DNA from: Actinocrinis sp035653575
GTDB taxonomy: Bacteria > Actinomycetota > Actinomycetes > Streptomycetales > Catenulisporaceae
DNA: 64,000 bases
Reading direction: 5' to 3'
NCBI RefSeq assembly: GCF_035653575.1
Contig: NZ_DASRBQ010000137.1
Coordinates: 1 to 64,000, forward strand
Position 1 is the stretch's first letter, and every line of letters starts with the position of its first letter. Below the pieces are notes generated by a model. It worked only from the letters and a program-made list of their open reading frames with translations, did no database searches and was not told where the DNA came from. The translations under genes and the position numbers were made by a program. This document shows, piece by piece, positions 23,879 to 31,848 of the stretch.

Positions 23879-24082
23879 ATGGCAACTGGCACTGTGAAGT
23901 GGTTCAACGCGGAGAAGGGCTTCGGGTTCATCGAGCAGGACGGGGGCGGCCCCGACGTGTTCGCCCACTACTCTGCGATCGCCACCCAGGGCTACCGCGA
24001 ACTGAAAGAGGGACAGGCCGTCAGCTTCGAGGTGACCCAGGGCCAGAAGGGCCCGCAGGCCGCCAACATCCTGCCGCTGTAG
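23879..24082 (+). CDS. CspA family cold-shock protein
   Basis: 67-aa single-domain OB-fold RNA chaperone. RNP1 KGFGFIEQD and RNP2 DVFAHYSAI are both present, with the family start MATGTVKWFNAEKGFGF. It binds single-stranded RNA and melts secondary structure at low temperature. GAAGGAGAG precedes ATG 23879. It stands alone, with a long leader and a strong terminator, typical of csp genes. Confidence 0.95.
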   Translation: MATGTVKWFNAEKGFGFIEQDGGGPDVFAHYSAIATQGYRELKEGQAVSFEVTQGQKGPQAANILPL

Positions 24083-24100
24083 TCTGAGGTTACGAGAGTC

Positions 24101-24135
24101 GTCGGGGCCGCCGGAGTCGTTCCGGCGGCCCCGAC
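24101..24135. terminator. bidirectional hairpin terminator, perfect 15-bp stem
   Basis: Arms 24101-24115 and 24121-24135 with a 5-nt loop, 18 bp after the csp stop codon and 27 bp beyond the stop of the convergent CGNR gene. Confidence 0.88.
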
Positions 24136-24162
24136 GCATTGCGTCCCGGAAGGACCGGCTCT

Positions 24163-24720
24163 TCAGGAGTCCTTAGCCGCCCGGGCCCGGTAGGCCGCGA
24201 CCGTGGTCCGGCTCGCGCACGCGTTGGAGCAGAAGCGGCGCGTGCGGTTCCGGGACTGGTCCACGAAGTAGTTACCGCACCCGGCCGCCGCGCACCGCCC
24301 CAGCGTCACCGCGGGATCCCCGGCCGCGACCAGGGCGAGCTTGGCGGCGATCAGCTGGCCGAGCCAGCGCTTGGCCGCGGTGCCGTTGCGGCTGAAGTGA
24401 ATGTGATACCCGCCGAGACCGTCGTGGTCGGACAGGTGCATTTCCGGCGGGTAGTCCCGCAACAAGCGGTGCACGGCATCGGGCTCGGCGCCGTCGACCA
24501 ATTGCGCCAGGGCCGTGCGCACCAGGTCCGGCAACTCGCCGAAATCGCCGTCCGGCGGCGGCGTGATCTCGTGTTCCAGGAAGAACGCGGCGACCAGCTC
24601 ACCGCGCTGGTCGAGGGTGCCGGTGTTGGCCAGCTCGACGGCCAGCCGCGTCACGTTCCCGATGTAGTCACCGTATTGCACTTGACCGCCTACATTCCCG
24701 CTTTCTACTGTAGGCGCCAT
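24163..24720 (-). CDS. CGNR zinc-finger protein, probable transcriptional regulator
   Basis: 185 aa. The N-terminal 140 residues are the helical ABATE-type domain (VTRLAVELANT, LPDLVRTALAQLVDG). The C-terminal CGNR zinc finger has Cys ligands in GRCAAAGCGNYFVDQSRNR and RRFCSNACASR. This family is common in actinobacteria and is taken to be ligand-sensing transcription factors. Its ATG (24718-24720) overlaps the ATG of the divergent TPR gene by two bases. No convincing Shine-Dalgarno sequence is seen. Confidence 0.87.
   Translation of the reverse strand: MAPTVESGNVGGQVQYGDYIGNVTRLAVELANTGTLDQRGELVAAFFLEHEITPPPDGDFGELPDLVRTALAQLVDGAEPDAVHRLLRDYPPEMHLSDHDGLGGYHIHFSRNGTAAKRWLGQLIAAKLALVAAGDPAVTLGRCAAAGCGNYFVDQSRNRTRRFCSNACASRTTVAAYRARAAKDS
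24682..24715 (+). promoter_or_regulatory. leaderless promoter of the TPR gene with embedded palindrome
   Basis: TTGACC (24682-24687), 18 bp, TACTGT (24706-24711), then 7 nt to ATG 24719: a near-consensus promoter in the leaderless position, lying inside the CGNR coding region. GCCTACA (24688-24694) and TGTAGGC (24709-24715) form a perfect 7-bp inverted repeat that spans the spacer and the -10, a possible operator for the CGNR protein. Confidence 0.6.
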
Positions 24721-25399
24721 GATACCTGACGACGCCTACGTGGCCCGCTGCCTGCACCTTCTCGGAGAGTGGGATGCCGCCCTCGCGGTCTTGAAGCCGG
24801 ACGCCGATCCCGAACTGCGCGCCGAGATCCTGGTCGACCGGTGGTTCTTCCAGATGGACCGCCTTGAGGAGGCCGAGGAAGCCGTAGCGGCGCTCGATCG
24901 CTCGTCGCCAACCGCGCAACTGCTCGCCGCGCGCCTGGCCTACAGCCGCCTGCTGTTCCGCCGCGACCTCCGAGCCGACGACCGCGCCGTGGCAGAGGCC
25001 GGCTATCGCGCGGCGGTTGAGAGCGGTGACGAGAAACTGCGGGGCTGGGCCAATTTCCACTGGGGCGTGCTGCTGGACCTCATCGACAAGGACGAGGCTC
25101 GTGCACTGCCGCTTTACGAAGCAGCGCTCGAGATCGCGGTGAAGACCGGCGACGGCTATCTCGAGTCCTACGTCATCCGGCACTTGTCGCAGCACAAGGA
25201 GCCCGCTGAACGGATCCCCATGCTGCGCCGCTCGCTCCACCTGCGCGCCTCGTTCGGCGCCCGGCCCCAGACCCTGGCCGCGCAGGCCGCCCTCGCCTAC
25301 AACCTCCCCGAGGACGACCCCGAGCGCGCCGTGCTCATGGAGACGTTCCGCGCCGGCGCGGAGGAACTGCGCATCGGCTGGCTGCTATCCAGCGAGTGA
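24719..25399 (+). CDS. TPR-like helical repeat protein
   Basis: 226 aa, cytosolic and all-helical. Repeated helix pairs such as CLHLLGEWDAALAVL, RLEEAEEAVAALDRS, AEAGYRAAVESGDEKLRGWANFHWG and ALPLYEAALEIAVKTGDGYLES match the tetratricopeptide pattern. No enzymatic motif; it probably mediates protein contacts. It diverges from the CGNR gene with overlapping start codons, which ties the two together. Confidence 0.75.
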   Translation: MIPDDAYVARCLHLLGEWDAALAVLKPDADPELRAEILVDRWFFQMDRLEEAEEAVAALDRSSPTAQLLAARLAYSRLLFRRDLRADDRAVAEAGYRAAVESGDEKLRGWANFHWGVLLDLIDKDEARALPLYEAALEIAVKTGDGYLESYVIRHLSQHKEPAERIPMLRRSLHLRASFGARPQTLAAQAALAYNLPEDDPERAVLMETFRAGAEELRIGWLLSSE

Positions 25400-25508
25400 T
25401 CCGTCGAGCGGTTGGGCCGCCAGCTATCGGGGTCTGGGAGATTGTGACCTTCGAAGATGAGTACGGGCACTCAGGCCTGAGCCGTGATCATCATGCGAGC
25501 TTGTTCGC

Positions 25509-26138
25509 ATGGCTCTTATATCGCCGTGCTCGAGTCGGCCGACACGCCGCCGCGACCGGCTTTATCGGCTGATCACGCGCCTGCTCGCGGTCGCGTTGCT
25601 GCCGGCGGCCTTCGTCGCGGCACCGCGCCGTGCGCGGCACGTGGCCTGCCAGTGGGCGCTCGCGGCGCGATTCCCGGCCGAGAATCTGGACGGCTTGACC
25701 CCCGCCACCCGGGCCGCGTTCGAGGCCGCGCGCACGGAGGCCTTGTGGCGCTACGGCGTGCTGATCGGGCTGACCGACGGGTACCGCGACGCGCACGCCC
25801 AGGCGCAGTTGTTCGCCGAGACGGTGCGCCGTACCGGTTCGCTCTCGCTCGCATTGCAGTGGACCCTGCCGCCGCACGAGTCGCGCCATGTCATGGGCAC
25901 CGCTCTGGATGTGCGGCCGATCGAGGGCGCTCGTTGGTTGGATCGTTATGGCTCCCGTCACCAGTTGTATCAGGTCTATGACAACGAGTGGTGGCACTTC
26001 GAGTACCGGCCGGACGGCCGACCGCCCCGCCTTCCGCATCCGAGCGCATCGGTGGCGTCGGTCGCATCAGTGGCGTCGGTCGCGCCGATCCCGTTGATCG
26101 CGGCCAGCCTGTGCGCAGTTCCCGAGGATCAGCCATGA
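25509..26138 (+). CDS. M15-type D-Ala-D-Ala carboxypeptidase-like protein (VanY fold)
   Basis: 209 aa. An N-terminal Arg-rich stretch and hydrophobic segment (about 20-38, ITRLLAVALLPAAFVAA) act as signal or anchor. The zinc peptidase domain has SRHVMGTALDVRP (His and Asp ligands) and EWWHFEY (catalytic Glu, His ligand). It would trim peptidoglycan stem peptides outside the membrane. Near the C-terminus a short SVA repeat (about 178-189) is encoded by an 18-bp DNA duplication. Its stop overlaps the start of the sensor kinase gene (ATGA), so cell-wall cleavage and signalling are co-expressed. Confidence 0.8.
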   Translation: MALISPCSSRPTRRRDRLYRLITRLLAVALLPAAFVAAPRRARHVACQWALAARFPAENLDGLTPATRAAFEAARTEALWRYGVLIGLTDGYRDAHAQAQLFAETVRRTGSLSLALQWTLPPHESRHVMGTALDVRPIEGARWLDRYGSRHQLYQVYDNEWWHFEYRPDGRPPRLPHPSASVASVASVASVAPIPLIAASLCAVPEDQP

Positions 26139-28174
26139 TCTCGGGCATGGACGCACCGACCGCCCAGCCGTCGCCCGCCGTTGTCGCCGCGCCGGCGTCG
26201 CGGTGGTTGCCGACCGCGCTGGCTGGCGTAGCTGGATGCCTGCTCCTCGTCGTGGCCACATCGCCTCCGGCCGTCGCGGGGCTGCCGCCCTTCCTCGACA
26301 CGCCCATCGACAACGGCAACGGCGGCCCTTCGAACCTGCGCGACTGGCTGTTCCTGCTGGTTCCAGTGGTGGCGACAGCGCTCGGGCTGACTCTTCTGCG
26401 CTGGTGGCCGTACCTCCTCGCGGCGGCGGCGCTGATGGTCGTGCCGGGCGTCGTGATGGAGTGGGATTTCACTGGCGCCTACCCGTGGGTCCTCGCGCTG
26501 CTGCCGCCCGCCGGGTACGCCCTGGCGATCATCGCGCTGCTGGCTTGTGCCCAGGGACTTACCCGCACCGCGGTGGGCTGGGGTGCTTGCGTCGCGGCGC
26601 TGACTCTGGGCTCCCGCTTGGTCGGCGCCGCGATGACGGACGGGGTCGGCTGGCTGCTATCGGGGCATGAGCCGGCTGCTTGGCACAGCGTGCTTGTCGG
26701 GGTCAGTCTCGCCGGGCTCGTTCCCGCGGTGTGGTTTCACCGGCGAGGTGACTCGGCCGCGGCCTCGCCTGCTGACAGCCGATCGTGGCGGCGCGTCCGG
26801 TTGGTCGTGGCCGGAACGTTGGCGGCGTCCGTGTCGATCCCGCTGTCGTTTCTGACCACTCAAAGCCTGGCGAACTTGCTCGGGGTCACGTGGTCCGCGG
26901 TCGCTCGGCACGGCTTTGCGCAGACCGCGGTCATCGGCGCGATCACGCTCGTGACCGTGACGCTGCTTGCGATGCTCGCGGGGCTCTGGCCGCTTGCCGG
27001 GGCGATAACCGCCGCAGTGGCGCAGATGGCCGTGATCGCGCCGGCCATCCTCACGATCACCGCGCTCAGTTACAACGATCCGCTGCGCTGGCTGGCGACG
27101 CTCGCGGGGGCCGCGCTCGGGGCGACCGTCGCGGGCAGCAGGCTGCGCGTTCCGCTCGCCGCCACGCTCGCGATACTCGCCGCGATGGCGCTGTTCATCG
27201 CGTACGGCGCGACCACCGGAAACCCGGAAAAGCTGGCAGACCAGCGCATTGTGATTCCTTCGGTGCTGATTCTCGTCCTTAGCGCCTCCGCCTCCGGTGC
27301 GGTCATCGGTGCCGCGGCCCCAGCTTTGGCCAGCCGTGGAGCGCTGCCGGCCGTGGTCGGCCCACTGGCCGGCACGCTCGCCATCGGCGGACTTCAGACC
27401 ATCCAGGTCACCTACCTGAAAGACGGCGAACCGGAGCCCTCCATCCTCAGCCCGGCTGTGCACCTGACCACGTCAGGCGTCCTGATGCTGGTGGCCGGTG
27501 CGTCCATAGGCGGCCTAGGCTTCGCGCAACTGCTGGCCGCCCGCCGCGCGGAGCGCAAACACGCCGAGCAGATCAGGCGGGAGGCGGCCGCCGCCGAGCG
27601 AGACCGGCTGGGCCGCTCGATCCACGACGGCGTGCTGCAGGTGCTGGCCCTCGTGCAGCGGCAAGGCTCCGAACTCGGCGCCGAGGGCAGCGAGTTGGCC
27701 GCGCTCGCCGGCGAACAGGAGGTGGCGCTGCGCGGCCTGCTGGCCGGGGCAGCGAGCACGGACTCCGGCGCGGCCGAGGACTTGCGTGGGCTGGTGCAGG
27801 CGTTGGCCGCCCCCGACGTCGAGGTCGCCACTCCGGCGCAGGCCGTGGAACTGCCGTCTGTCATCGCTGCGGAGGTGGTCGCGGCGGTGCGTGCCGCCCT
27901 GGACAACGTACGCAAGCACGCCGGCGCCGACGCTCGCGCCTGGATCCTGCTCGAGGACGAACAGGACGGAGTCCGGGTCACGATCCGCGACGACGGCGTC
28001 GGATTCCCGCCCGAGCGCCCGGGCGAGGCGGCCGCGGCTGGACGGTTAGGGATCGCACAGTCGATGCGCGGACGGATCGCCGACTGCGGCGGCACGACGA
28101 CCATCGAAAGCCAACTGGGCGAAGGCACCGAGGTGGAGTTCTGGATACCCCGCGCACGTCAGGCGAGAAGGTGA
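26135..28174 (+). CDS. multi-span membrane sensor histidine kinase, NarL/DesK-like class
   Basis: 679 aa. About ten to twelve hydrophobic segments occupy residues 20-490. The cytosolic part has a HisKA_3-type dimerisation helix with the phospho-acceptor His in RLGRSIHDGVLQVL, and a HATPase domain with NVRKHAGADA (N box), IRDDGVGF (G1) and GRLGIAQSMRGRI. It phosphorylates the LuxR-type regulator encoded next. ATG 26135 overlaps the M15 gene stop (ATGA) and follows GAGG at 7 nt. The long membrane domain with almost no external sensor suggests sensing within the membrane or by a partner. Confidence 0.88.
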   Translation: MISGMDAPTAQPSPAVVAAPASRWLPTALAGVAGCLLLVVATSPPAVAGLPPFLDTPIDNGNGGPSNLRDWLFLLVPVVATALGLTLLRWWPYLLAAAALMVVPGVVMEWDFTGAYPWVLALLPPAGYALAIIALLACAQGLTRTAVGWGACVAALTLGSRLVGAAMTDGVGWLLSGHEPAAWHSVLVGVSLAGLVPAVWFHRRGDSAAASPADSRSWRRVRLVVAGTLAASVSIPLSFLTTQSLANLLGVTWSAVARHGFAQTAVIGAITLVTVTLLAMLAGLWPLAGAITAAVAQMAVIAPAILTITALSYNDPLRWLATLAGAALGATVAGSRLRVPLAATLAILAAMALFIAYGATTGNPEKLADQRIVIPSVLILVLSASASGAVIGAAAPALASRGALPAVVGPLAGTLAIGGLQTIQVTYLKDGEPEPSILSPAVHLTTSGVLMLVAGASIGGLGFAQLLAARRAERKHAEQIRREAAAAERDRLGRSIHDGVLQVLALVQRQGSELGAEGSELAALAGEQEVALRGLLAGAASTDSGAAEDLRGLVQALAAPDVEVATPAQAVELPSVIAAEVVAAVRAALDNVRKHAGADARAWILLEDEQDGVRVTIRDDGVGFPPERPGEAAAAGRLGIAQSMRGRIADCGGTTTIESQLGEGTEVEFWIPRARQARR

Positions 28175-28869
28175 AAGCAATGGTCTCGGACGAGGACGGC
28201 GGGCCGACGACGCCGGTGCGCGTGATGGTGGTCGACGACCATCCCATCTGGGGGAACGCGGTCGCCCGAGATCTAGCCGAGGCGGGATATGACGTGACGG
28301 CTGTGGTCGGCGAGGGTATACAGGCGATCCGCGTCGCGCCGGCCGCCCGACCTGACGTCGTCGTTCTCGATCTCCAGCTGCCGGATCTGTCCGGAGTGGA
28401 GGTCGTGCGCAGGTTGATCGCCACTGACCCGGCGATTCGTGTGCTGATGCTCTCGGCCAGCGGCGAGCAGCAGGACGTGCTCGACGCGCTGAAGGCAGGC
28501 GCCCTCGGATACCTGGTGAAATCCGCGAAGCCAGCAGAGCTGATCGAAGCGGTCGCACGCACTGCCGCAGGCGACCCGGTCTTCACGGTCGGCCTAGCGG
28601 GCCTCGTGCTCGGCGAATACCGTCGCCTGGCCGCCGCCCCCAACGCGCCCGTCGACACGCCCCGCCTCACCGACCGCGAGACCGAGGTGCTGCGGCTCGT
28701 CGCCAAAGGCCTGTCATACCGGCAGATCGCCGAACGGCTCGTCGTATCGCACCGGACCGTGCAAAACCACGTGCAGAACATCCTCGGCAAGCTGCAGCTG
28801 CATAACCGGGTCGAACTGACTCGCTACGCCATCGAGCAGGGACTCGACTCGCCGGGTTCGTCAACGTAG
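28171..28869 (+). CDS. LuxR/NarL-type response regulator
   Basis: 232 aa. The receiver domain (about 15-130) has VVDDHP, phospho-acceptor Asp in VVVLDLQLPDLSG, Ser/Thr in MLSASGE and the conserved Lys in YLVKSAKP. The C-terminal GerE-type helix-turn-helix has LTDRETEVLRLVAKGLSYRQIA and SHRTVQNHVQNILGKL. It is the partner of the upstream kinase. The start is either GTG 28171, overlapping the kinase stop (GTGA), or ATG 28180, which has AAGGTG upstream; receiver homology begins further in either way. A 15-bp hairpin ends the operon. Confidence 0.9.
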   Translation: MKAMVSDEDGGPTTPVRVMVVDDHPIWGNAVARDLAEAGYDVTAVVGEGIQAIRVAPAARPDVVVLDLQLPDLSGVEVVRRLIATDPAIRVLMLSASGEQQDVLDALKAGALGYLVKSAKPAELIEAVARTAAGDPVFTVGLAGLVLGEYRRLAAAPNAPVDTPRLTDRETEVLRLVAKGLSYRQIAERLVVSHRTVQNHVQNILGKLQLHNRVELTRYAIEQGLDSPGSST

Positions 28870-28881
28870 CGGGACGTAGCG

Positions 28882-28920
28882 CGCTGCGGGTTGCTCAGCG
28901 GCCGAGAGCAACCCGCAGCG
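28882..28920 (+). terminator. hairpin terminator of the M15-kinase-regulator operon
   Basis: Perfect 15-bp stem (28882-28896 with 28906-28920) and 9-nt loop, 13 bp after the regulator stop. Confidence 0.85.
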
Positions 28921-28943
28921 TGGATGGCGAGGATCCGTGGCGG

Positions 28944-28997
28944 TTACTCAGCCTTGGCCAAGCCGACGGGACAGGCGACACCGTTGAGCGGCCATCC
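28944..28997 (-). pseudogene. relic of an msrA 3' end
   Basis: Minus-strand codons read GVACPVGL followed by AKAE and a stop; the same GVACPVGL ends the intact msrA some 450 bp away. Fourteen bases (28962-28975 and 29427-29440) are identical. Only about 17 codons remain, bounded upstream by a stop. Either a duplicated tail or a remnant of a longer ancestral gene end. Confidence 0.5.
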
Positions 28998-29387
28998 TTA
29001 CTTCGTGCTGCTGCCAATGGACCTGTCGGCTTCGTAAAGATGGGCAGTGGGATTGATGCCCGAGCCTCGTAGATCGCCGAGGTCCGATACGGATGCGGTC
29101 GCTCGTATGGGCGATTGTTGCCTCGGCTGGGGCCGTGGGTTGTGCAGTTGGCTGGCGCCGTGGGTTTGTCAGCGTCGCCCGGCCCCGCAGCGACGCGAGG
29201 AGCCAGGCGGTGGCGTCGCCGCGGAGCGGAGGGCGGGCGGGTGGGCCTCAGTACCGGCGGATGCCGGCTAGCGCGCGCGGACTGGCGAGCGTCAGCGAGC
29301 CGGGAGCACGCGCGTCACCAACCGCAGCCCTCAAATGGAAACCGACCCGGCGGGACCGGGGCGGGAACAGCGGGTTGGAATTGATGT
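28998..29387. other. gene-free stretch downstream of msrA
   Basis: About 390 bases with no supported gene. A frame starting at 29093 begins with a hydrophobic stretch (MRSLVWAIVASAGAVGC) but degenerates into Arg/Ala-rich sequence without a ribosome binding site. With the msrA relic beside it, this looks like decayed coding DNA. Confidence 0.45.
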
Positions 29388-30074
29388 TCAGCTGGCGGTC
29401 GTCGCTGTGCCGTCGGTGGTGATGAGGCCGACGGGACAGGCCACACCAGTACCGCCGAGGCCGCAGTAGCCGTCCGGGTTCTTGGCGTCCGAGAGGTACT
29501 GCTGGTGGTAGTCCTCGGCGTAGTAGAACTCGGTGGCGGGCTCGATGGCGGTCGTGATGCGGCCGTGGCCGGCGGCGGTGAGGACCTGCTGGTAGGCGGC
29601 GCGGCTGGCCTCGGCGGCCGTGCGCTGGTCCTCGGTGAAGTACTGGATCAGCGAGCGGTACTGGGTACCGACGTCGTTGCCCTGGCGGTTGCCCTGCGTC
29701 GGGTCGTGGGACTCCCAGAACAGCTTGAGCAGCGACTCGTACGAGACCACTTTCGGGTCGTAGACGACGCGGACGACCTCGGCGTGGCCGGTGGCGCCGG
29801 AGCAGACCTCTTCGTACGTGGGGTTCGGGGTGCTGCCGCCCGCGTAGCCGACCGCGGTCGAGTACACGTCGTCGTGCCACCAGAACTTGCGCTCGGCGCC
29901 CCAGAAGCAGCCGAGGCCGAAGACCGCCTGCTCGTAGCCTTCGGGCAGCTCCTCGATCGGGGTGCCGAGGACCGTGTGCTTGCCGGCCAGGTGGAACGGG
30001 CGGGACGACCTGCCGGGGAGCGCCTCGCCGGGGCCGGGAAGGCGGTCCTTGAACGGGTTGGTGAAGCGGAACAC
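29388..30074 (-). CDS. msrA: peptide methionine (S)-S-oxide reductase
   Basis: 228-aa repair enzyme that reduces methionine-S-sulfoxide with thioredoxin. The catalytic motif GCFWGAERKFW (Cys at about 56) is preceded by an N-terminal extension typical of actinobacterial MsrA. YAGGSTPNPTYEEVCSGATGHAEVVRVVYDP follows. Resolving cysteines lie near the end, in GYCGLGGTGVACPVG. The start is GTG 30074, preceded by AAGGAGG at 9 nt. It is a single gene, divergent from a small membrane-protein gene. Confidence 0.93.
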   Translation of the reverse strand: MFRFTNPFKDRLPGPGEALPGRSSRPFHLAGKHTVLGTPIEELPEGYEQAVFGLGCFWGAERKFWWHDDVYSTAVGYAGGSTPNPTYEEVCSGATGHAEVVRVVYDPKVVSYESLLKLFWESHDPTQGNRQGNDVGTQYRSLIQYFTEDQRTAAEASRAAYQQVLTAAGHGRITTAIEPATEFYYAEDYHQQYLSDAKNPDGYCGLGGTGVACPVGLITTDGTATTAS

Positions 30075-30223
30075 GGCCGGGGGCCTCCTTTATTGACTGT
30101 CTGGTTAACGTCCGGGACGCCGCCTGGATTCCGCCCGATGGCGCTTCCGAGTGCGAGGGGCGGGTGCTCGGGCGAGGATGGGGTACCGGGGGATCTTCCA
30201 GCTTGGAGAGGCGAGGAGCTGTG

Positions 30224-30460
30224 ATGATCTGGAGTGCCGGGGACGGGGTGGTACGGCTCGCGGCGGCGGGGCCGCGGGCGCGCGGGACGCTGGAGCAGGC
30301 GTTGCCGGGTGAGTGGGCCGCGCTCGTGCTGACGCTCGTCGCGATCGCGTTGGTCGGCGCCGGGATACTGGTGGCGACCTGCCTGGGGCACGAGCGGGTG
30401 GTCACGCGGCGGCGGGCCCGGCGTTCGGCCCGGGGCGGTTCCACCCGGATGGTGGCCTGA
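30224..30460 (+). CDS. small single-span membrane protein
   Basis: 78 aa. One strongly hydrophobic helix (about residues 30-53, WAALVLTLVAIALVGAGILVA) is followed by a basic cytosolic tail (RRRARRSARGG). GAGGAG precedes GTG 30221/ATG 30224; ATG is preferred. Function unknown. It lies between msrA and the cystathionine-type gene; the latter has its own promoter, so this may be an independent unit. Confidence 0.65.
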   Translation: MIWSAGDGVVRLAAAGPRARGTLEQALPGEWAALVLTLVAIALVGAGILVATCLGHERVVTRRRARRSARGGSTRMVA

Positions 30461-30491
30461 GTGGCGGTGCGCGATCGCGCGGACGGTCCAA

Positions 30492-30497
30492 TAGCCT
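30492..30497 (+). promoter_or_regulatory. -10 TAGCCT, leaderless start of the cystathionine-type gene
   Basis: TANNNT hexamer ending 6 nt before ATG 30504; the intervening GGCGGC is not a Shine-Dalgarno sequence. Confidence 0.55.
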
Positions 30498-30503
30498 GGC
30501 GGC

Positions 30504-31760
30504 ATGACTGAGTCGAAACATGACGCGGATCAACCGGCCGGCCGGGAAAACCTGGCCCGCCGGGATCACGGCGAGCGCAGCGGGCACGACAGCTACGGCG
30601 AGCACGCCGGGTCCGACGAGCGGCTGGGCTTCTCGTCGCTGGCCATCCACGCGGGACAGGAGCCGGACCCGCTGACCGGTGCGGTCGTTCCGCCGATCTA
30701 CCAGGTCTCCACCTACAAGCAGGACGGCGTCGGCGGCCTGCGCGGCGGCTACGAATACTCCCGCTCGGCGAACCCGACCCGGACCGCGCTGGAGGAGTGC
30801 CTGGCCGCGATCGAGGGCGGCACGCGCGGACTGGCGTTCGCGTCCGGGTTGGCGGCGGAGGACTGCCTGCTGCGGACGGTCGTGGCGCCGGGGGACCACG
30901 TCGTGATCCCGAACGACGCCTACGGCGGCACCTACCGGCTGTTTTCGAAGGTCTACGAGCGGTGGGGCGTGCAGTGGACCGCGGTCGACCTCGGCGACCT
31001 CGACGCGGTGCGGGCGGCCGTGCGGCGTGGGCGCACGCGGGCGGTGTGGATTGAGACCCCGTCGAACCCGCTGCTCGGAGTTTCGGACATCGCCGCGCTC
31101 GCGGGCATCGCGCGGGAGGCCGGGGCGTTGCTCGTCGTGGACAACACGTTCGCCACTCCTTATCTACAGCAGCCGCTCGCGCTCGGCGCGGATGTGGTCG
31201 TGCACTCCACGACGAAGTACATCGGCGGGCACTCGGACGTGGTCGGCGGCGCGCTCGTGGTGGCTGACGCCGGGCTGGGGGAGCGGTTGGCGTTCCACCA
31301 GAACTCGCTGGGAGCGGTCGCGGGGCCGTTTGACGCCTGGCTCACGCTGCGGGGAATCAAGACCTTGGCAGTACGGATGGACCGGCATTGTCAGAACGCT
31401 GCAGCGGTCGCCGAGATGCTGGCGGCGCACCCGAAGGTGAGCGAGGTGCGCTACCCGGGCCTGCCCGGGCATCAGGGCCATGAGATCGCGGTGAAGCAGA
31501 TGCGGGCCTTTGGCGGCATGGTCTCCTTCCGGCACGCCGACGGCGAGGAGGCGGCGGTCGAGATGTGCGGCCGCACCCGGCTGTTCACCCTCGGCGAATC
31601 GCTGGGCGGCGTCGAGTCGCTGATCGAGCATCCCGGCCGGATGACGCACATGTCGGCCGCGGGCTCGCCGCTGGAGGTGCCGGCCGACCTGGTCCGGCTG
31701 TCCGTGGGCATCGAGGACCGCGCCGACCTGCTCGCGGACCTCGCGCAGGCGCTCGGCTGA
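30504..31760 (+). CDS. metB: cystathionine gamma-synthase / gamma-lyase family PLP enzyme
   Basis: 418-aa Cys/Met metabolism PLP-dependent enzyme. Conserved blocks: PPIYQVSTYKQDGVGG, YEYSRSANPTR (phosphate-binding Tyr/Arg), YGGTYRLF, VVDNTFATPYLQQPL and the PLP-binding Lys in HSTTKYIGGHSDV. Substrate-site features fit gamma-synthase (O-succinyl- or O-acetylhomoserine plus Cys) or gamma-lyase; the sequence alone does not separate them, so the symbol is tentative. A 40-residue acidic and His-rich N-terminal extension precedes the core. It has its own leaderless-type promoter and a hairpin downstream. Confidence 0.87.
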   Translation: MTESKHDADQPAGRENLARRDHGERSGHDSYGEHAGSDERLGFSSLAIHAGQEPDPLTGAVVPPIYQVSTYKQDGVGGLRGGYEYSRSANPTRTALEECLAAIEGGTRGLAFASGLAAEDCLLRTVVAPGDHVVIPNDAYGGTYRLFSKVYERWGVQWTAVDLGDLDAVRAAVRRGRTRAVWIETPSNPLLGVSDIAALAGIAREAGALLVVDNTFATPYLQQPLALGADVVVHSTTKYIGGHSDVVGGALVVADAGLGERLAFHQNSLGAVAGPFDAWLTLRGIKTLAVRMDRHCQNAAAVAEMLAAHPKVSEVRYPGLPGHQGHEIAVKQMRAFGGMVSFRHADGEEAAVEMCGRTRLFTLGESLGGVESLIEHPGRMTHMSAAGSPLEVPADLVRLSVGIEDRADLLADLAQALG

Positions 31761-31791
31761 TACGCGGGCGGACCTGCAAAATCACGGTCCG

Positions 31792-31829
31792 AACACGGCG
31801 GGATCAAGCCTTGTGGCGCCCGCCGTGTT
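31792..31829 (+). terminator. hairpin between the cystathionine-type and pseudokinase genes
   Basis: AACACGGCGGG (31792-31802) pairs exactly with CCCGCCGTGTT (31819-31829) across a 16-nt loop. It ends just before the -10 of the next gene, so it may also act on that promoter. Confidence 0.65.
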
Positions 31830-31835
31830 CTGGTG

Positions 31836-31841
31836 TACAGT
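31836..31841 (+). promoter_or_regulatory. -10 TACAGT, leaderless start of the pseudokinase gene
   Basis: TANNNT hexamer ending 7 nt before GTG 31849, with no Shine-Dalgarno sequence in between. Confidence 0.5.
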
Positions 31842-31848
31842 GCCGCGC

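Noticed and set aside
25509..28869. A vancomycin-resistance-type vanY/vanS/vanR cluster
   Set aside because: The kinase and regulator are of the NarL/LuxR class, not OmpR, and no vanHAX genes are present.
29047..29422. Small plus-strand frames downstream of msrA as genes
   Set aside because: No ribosome binding site, composition degenerates after a short hydrophobic start, and they overlap a region with a gene relic.
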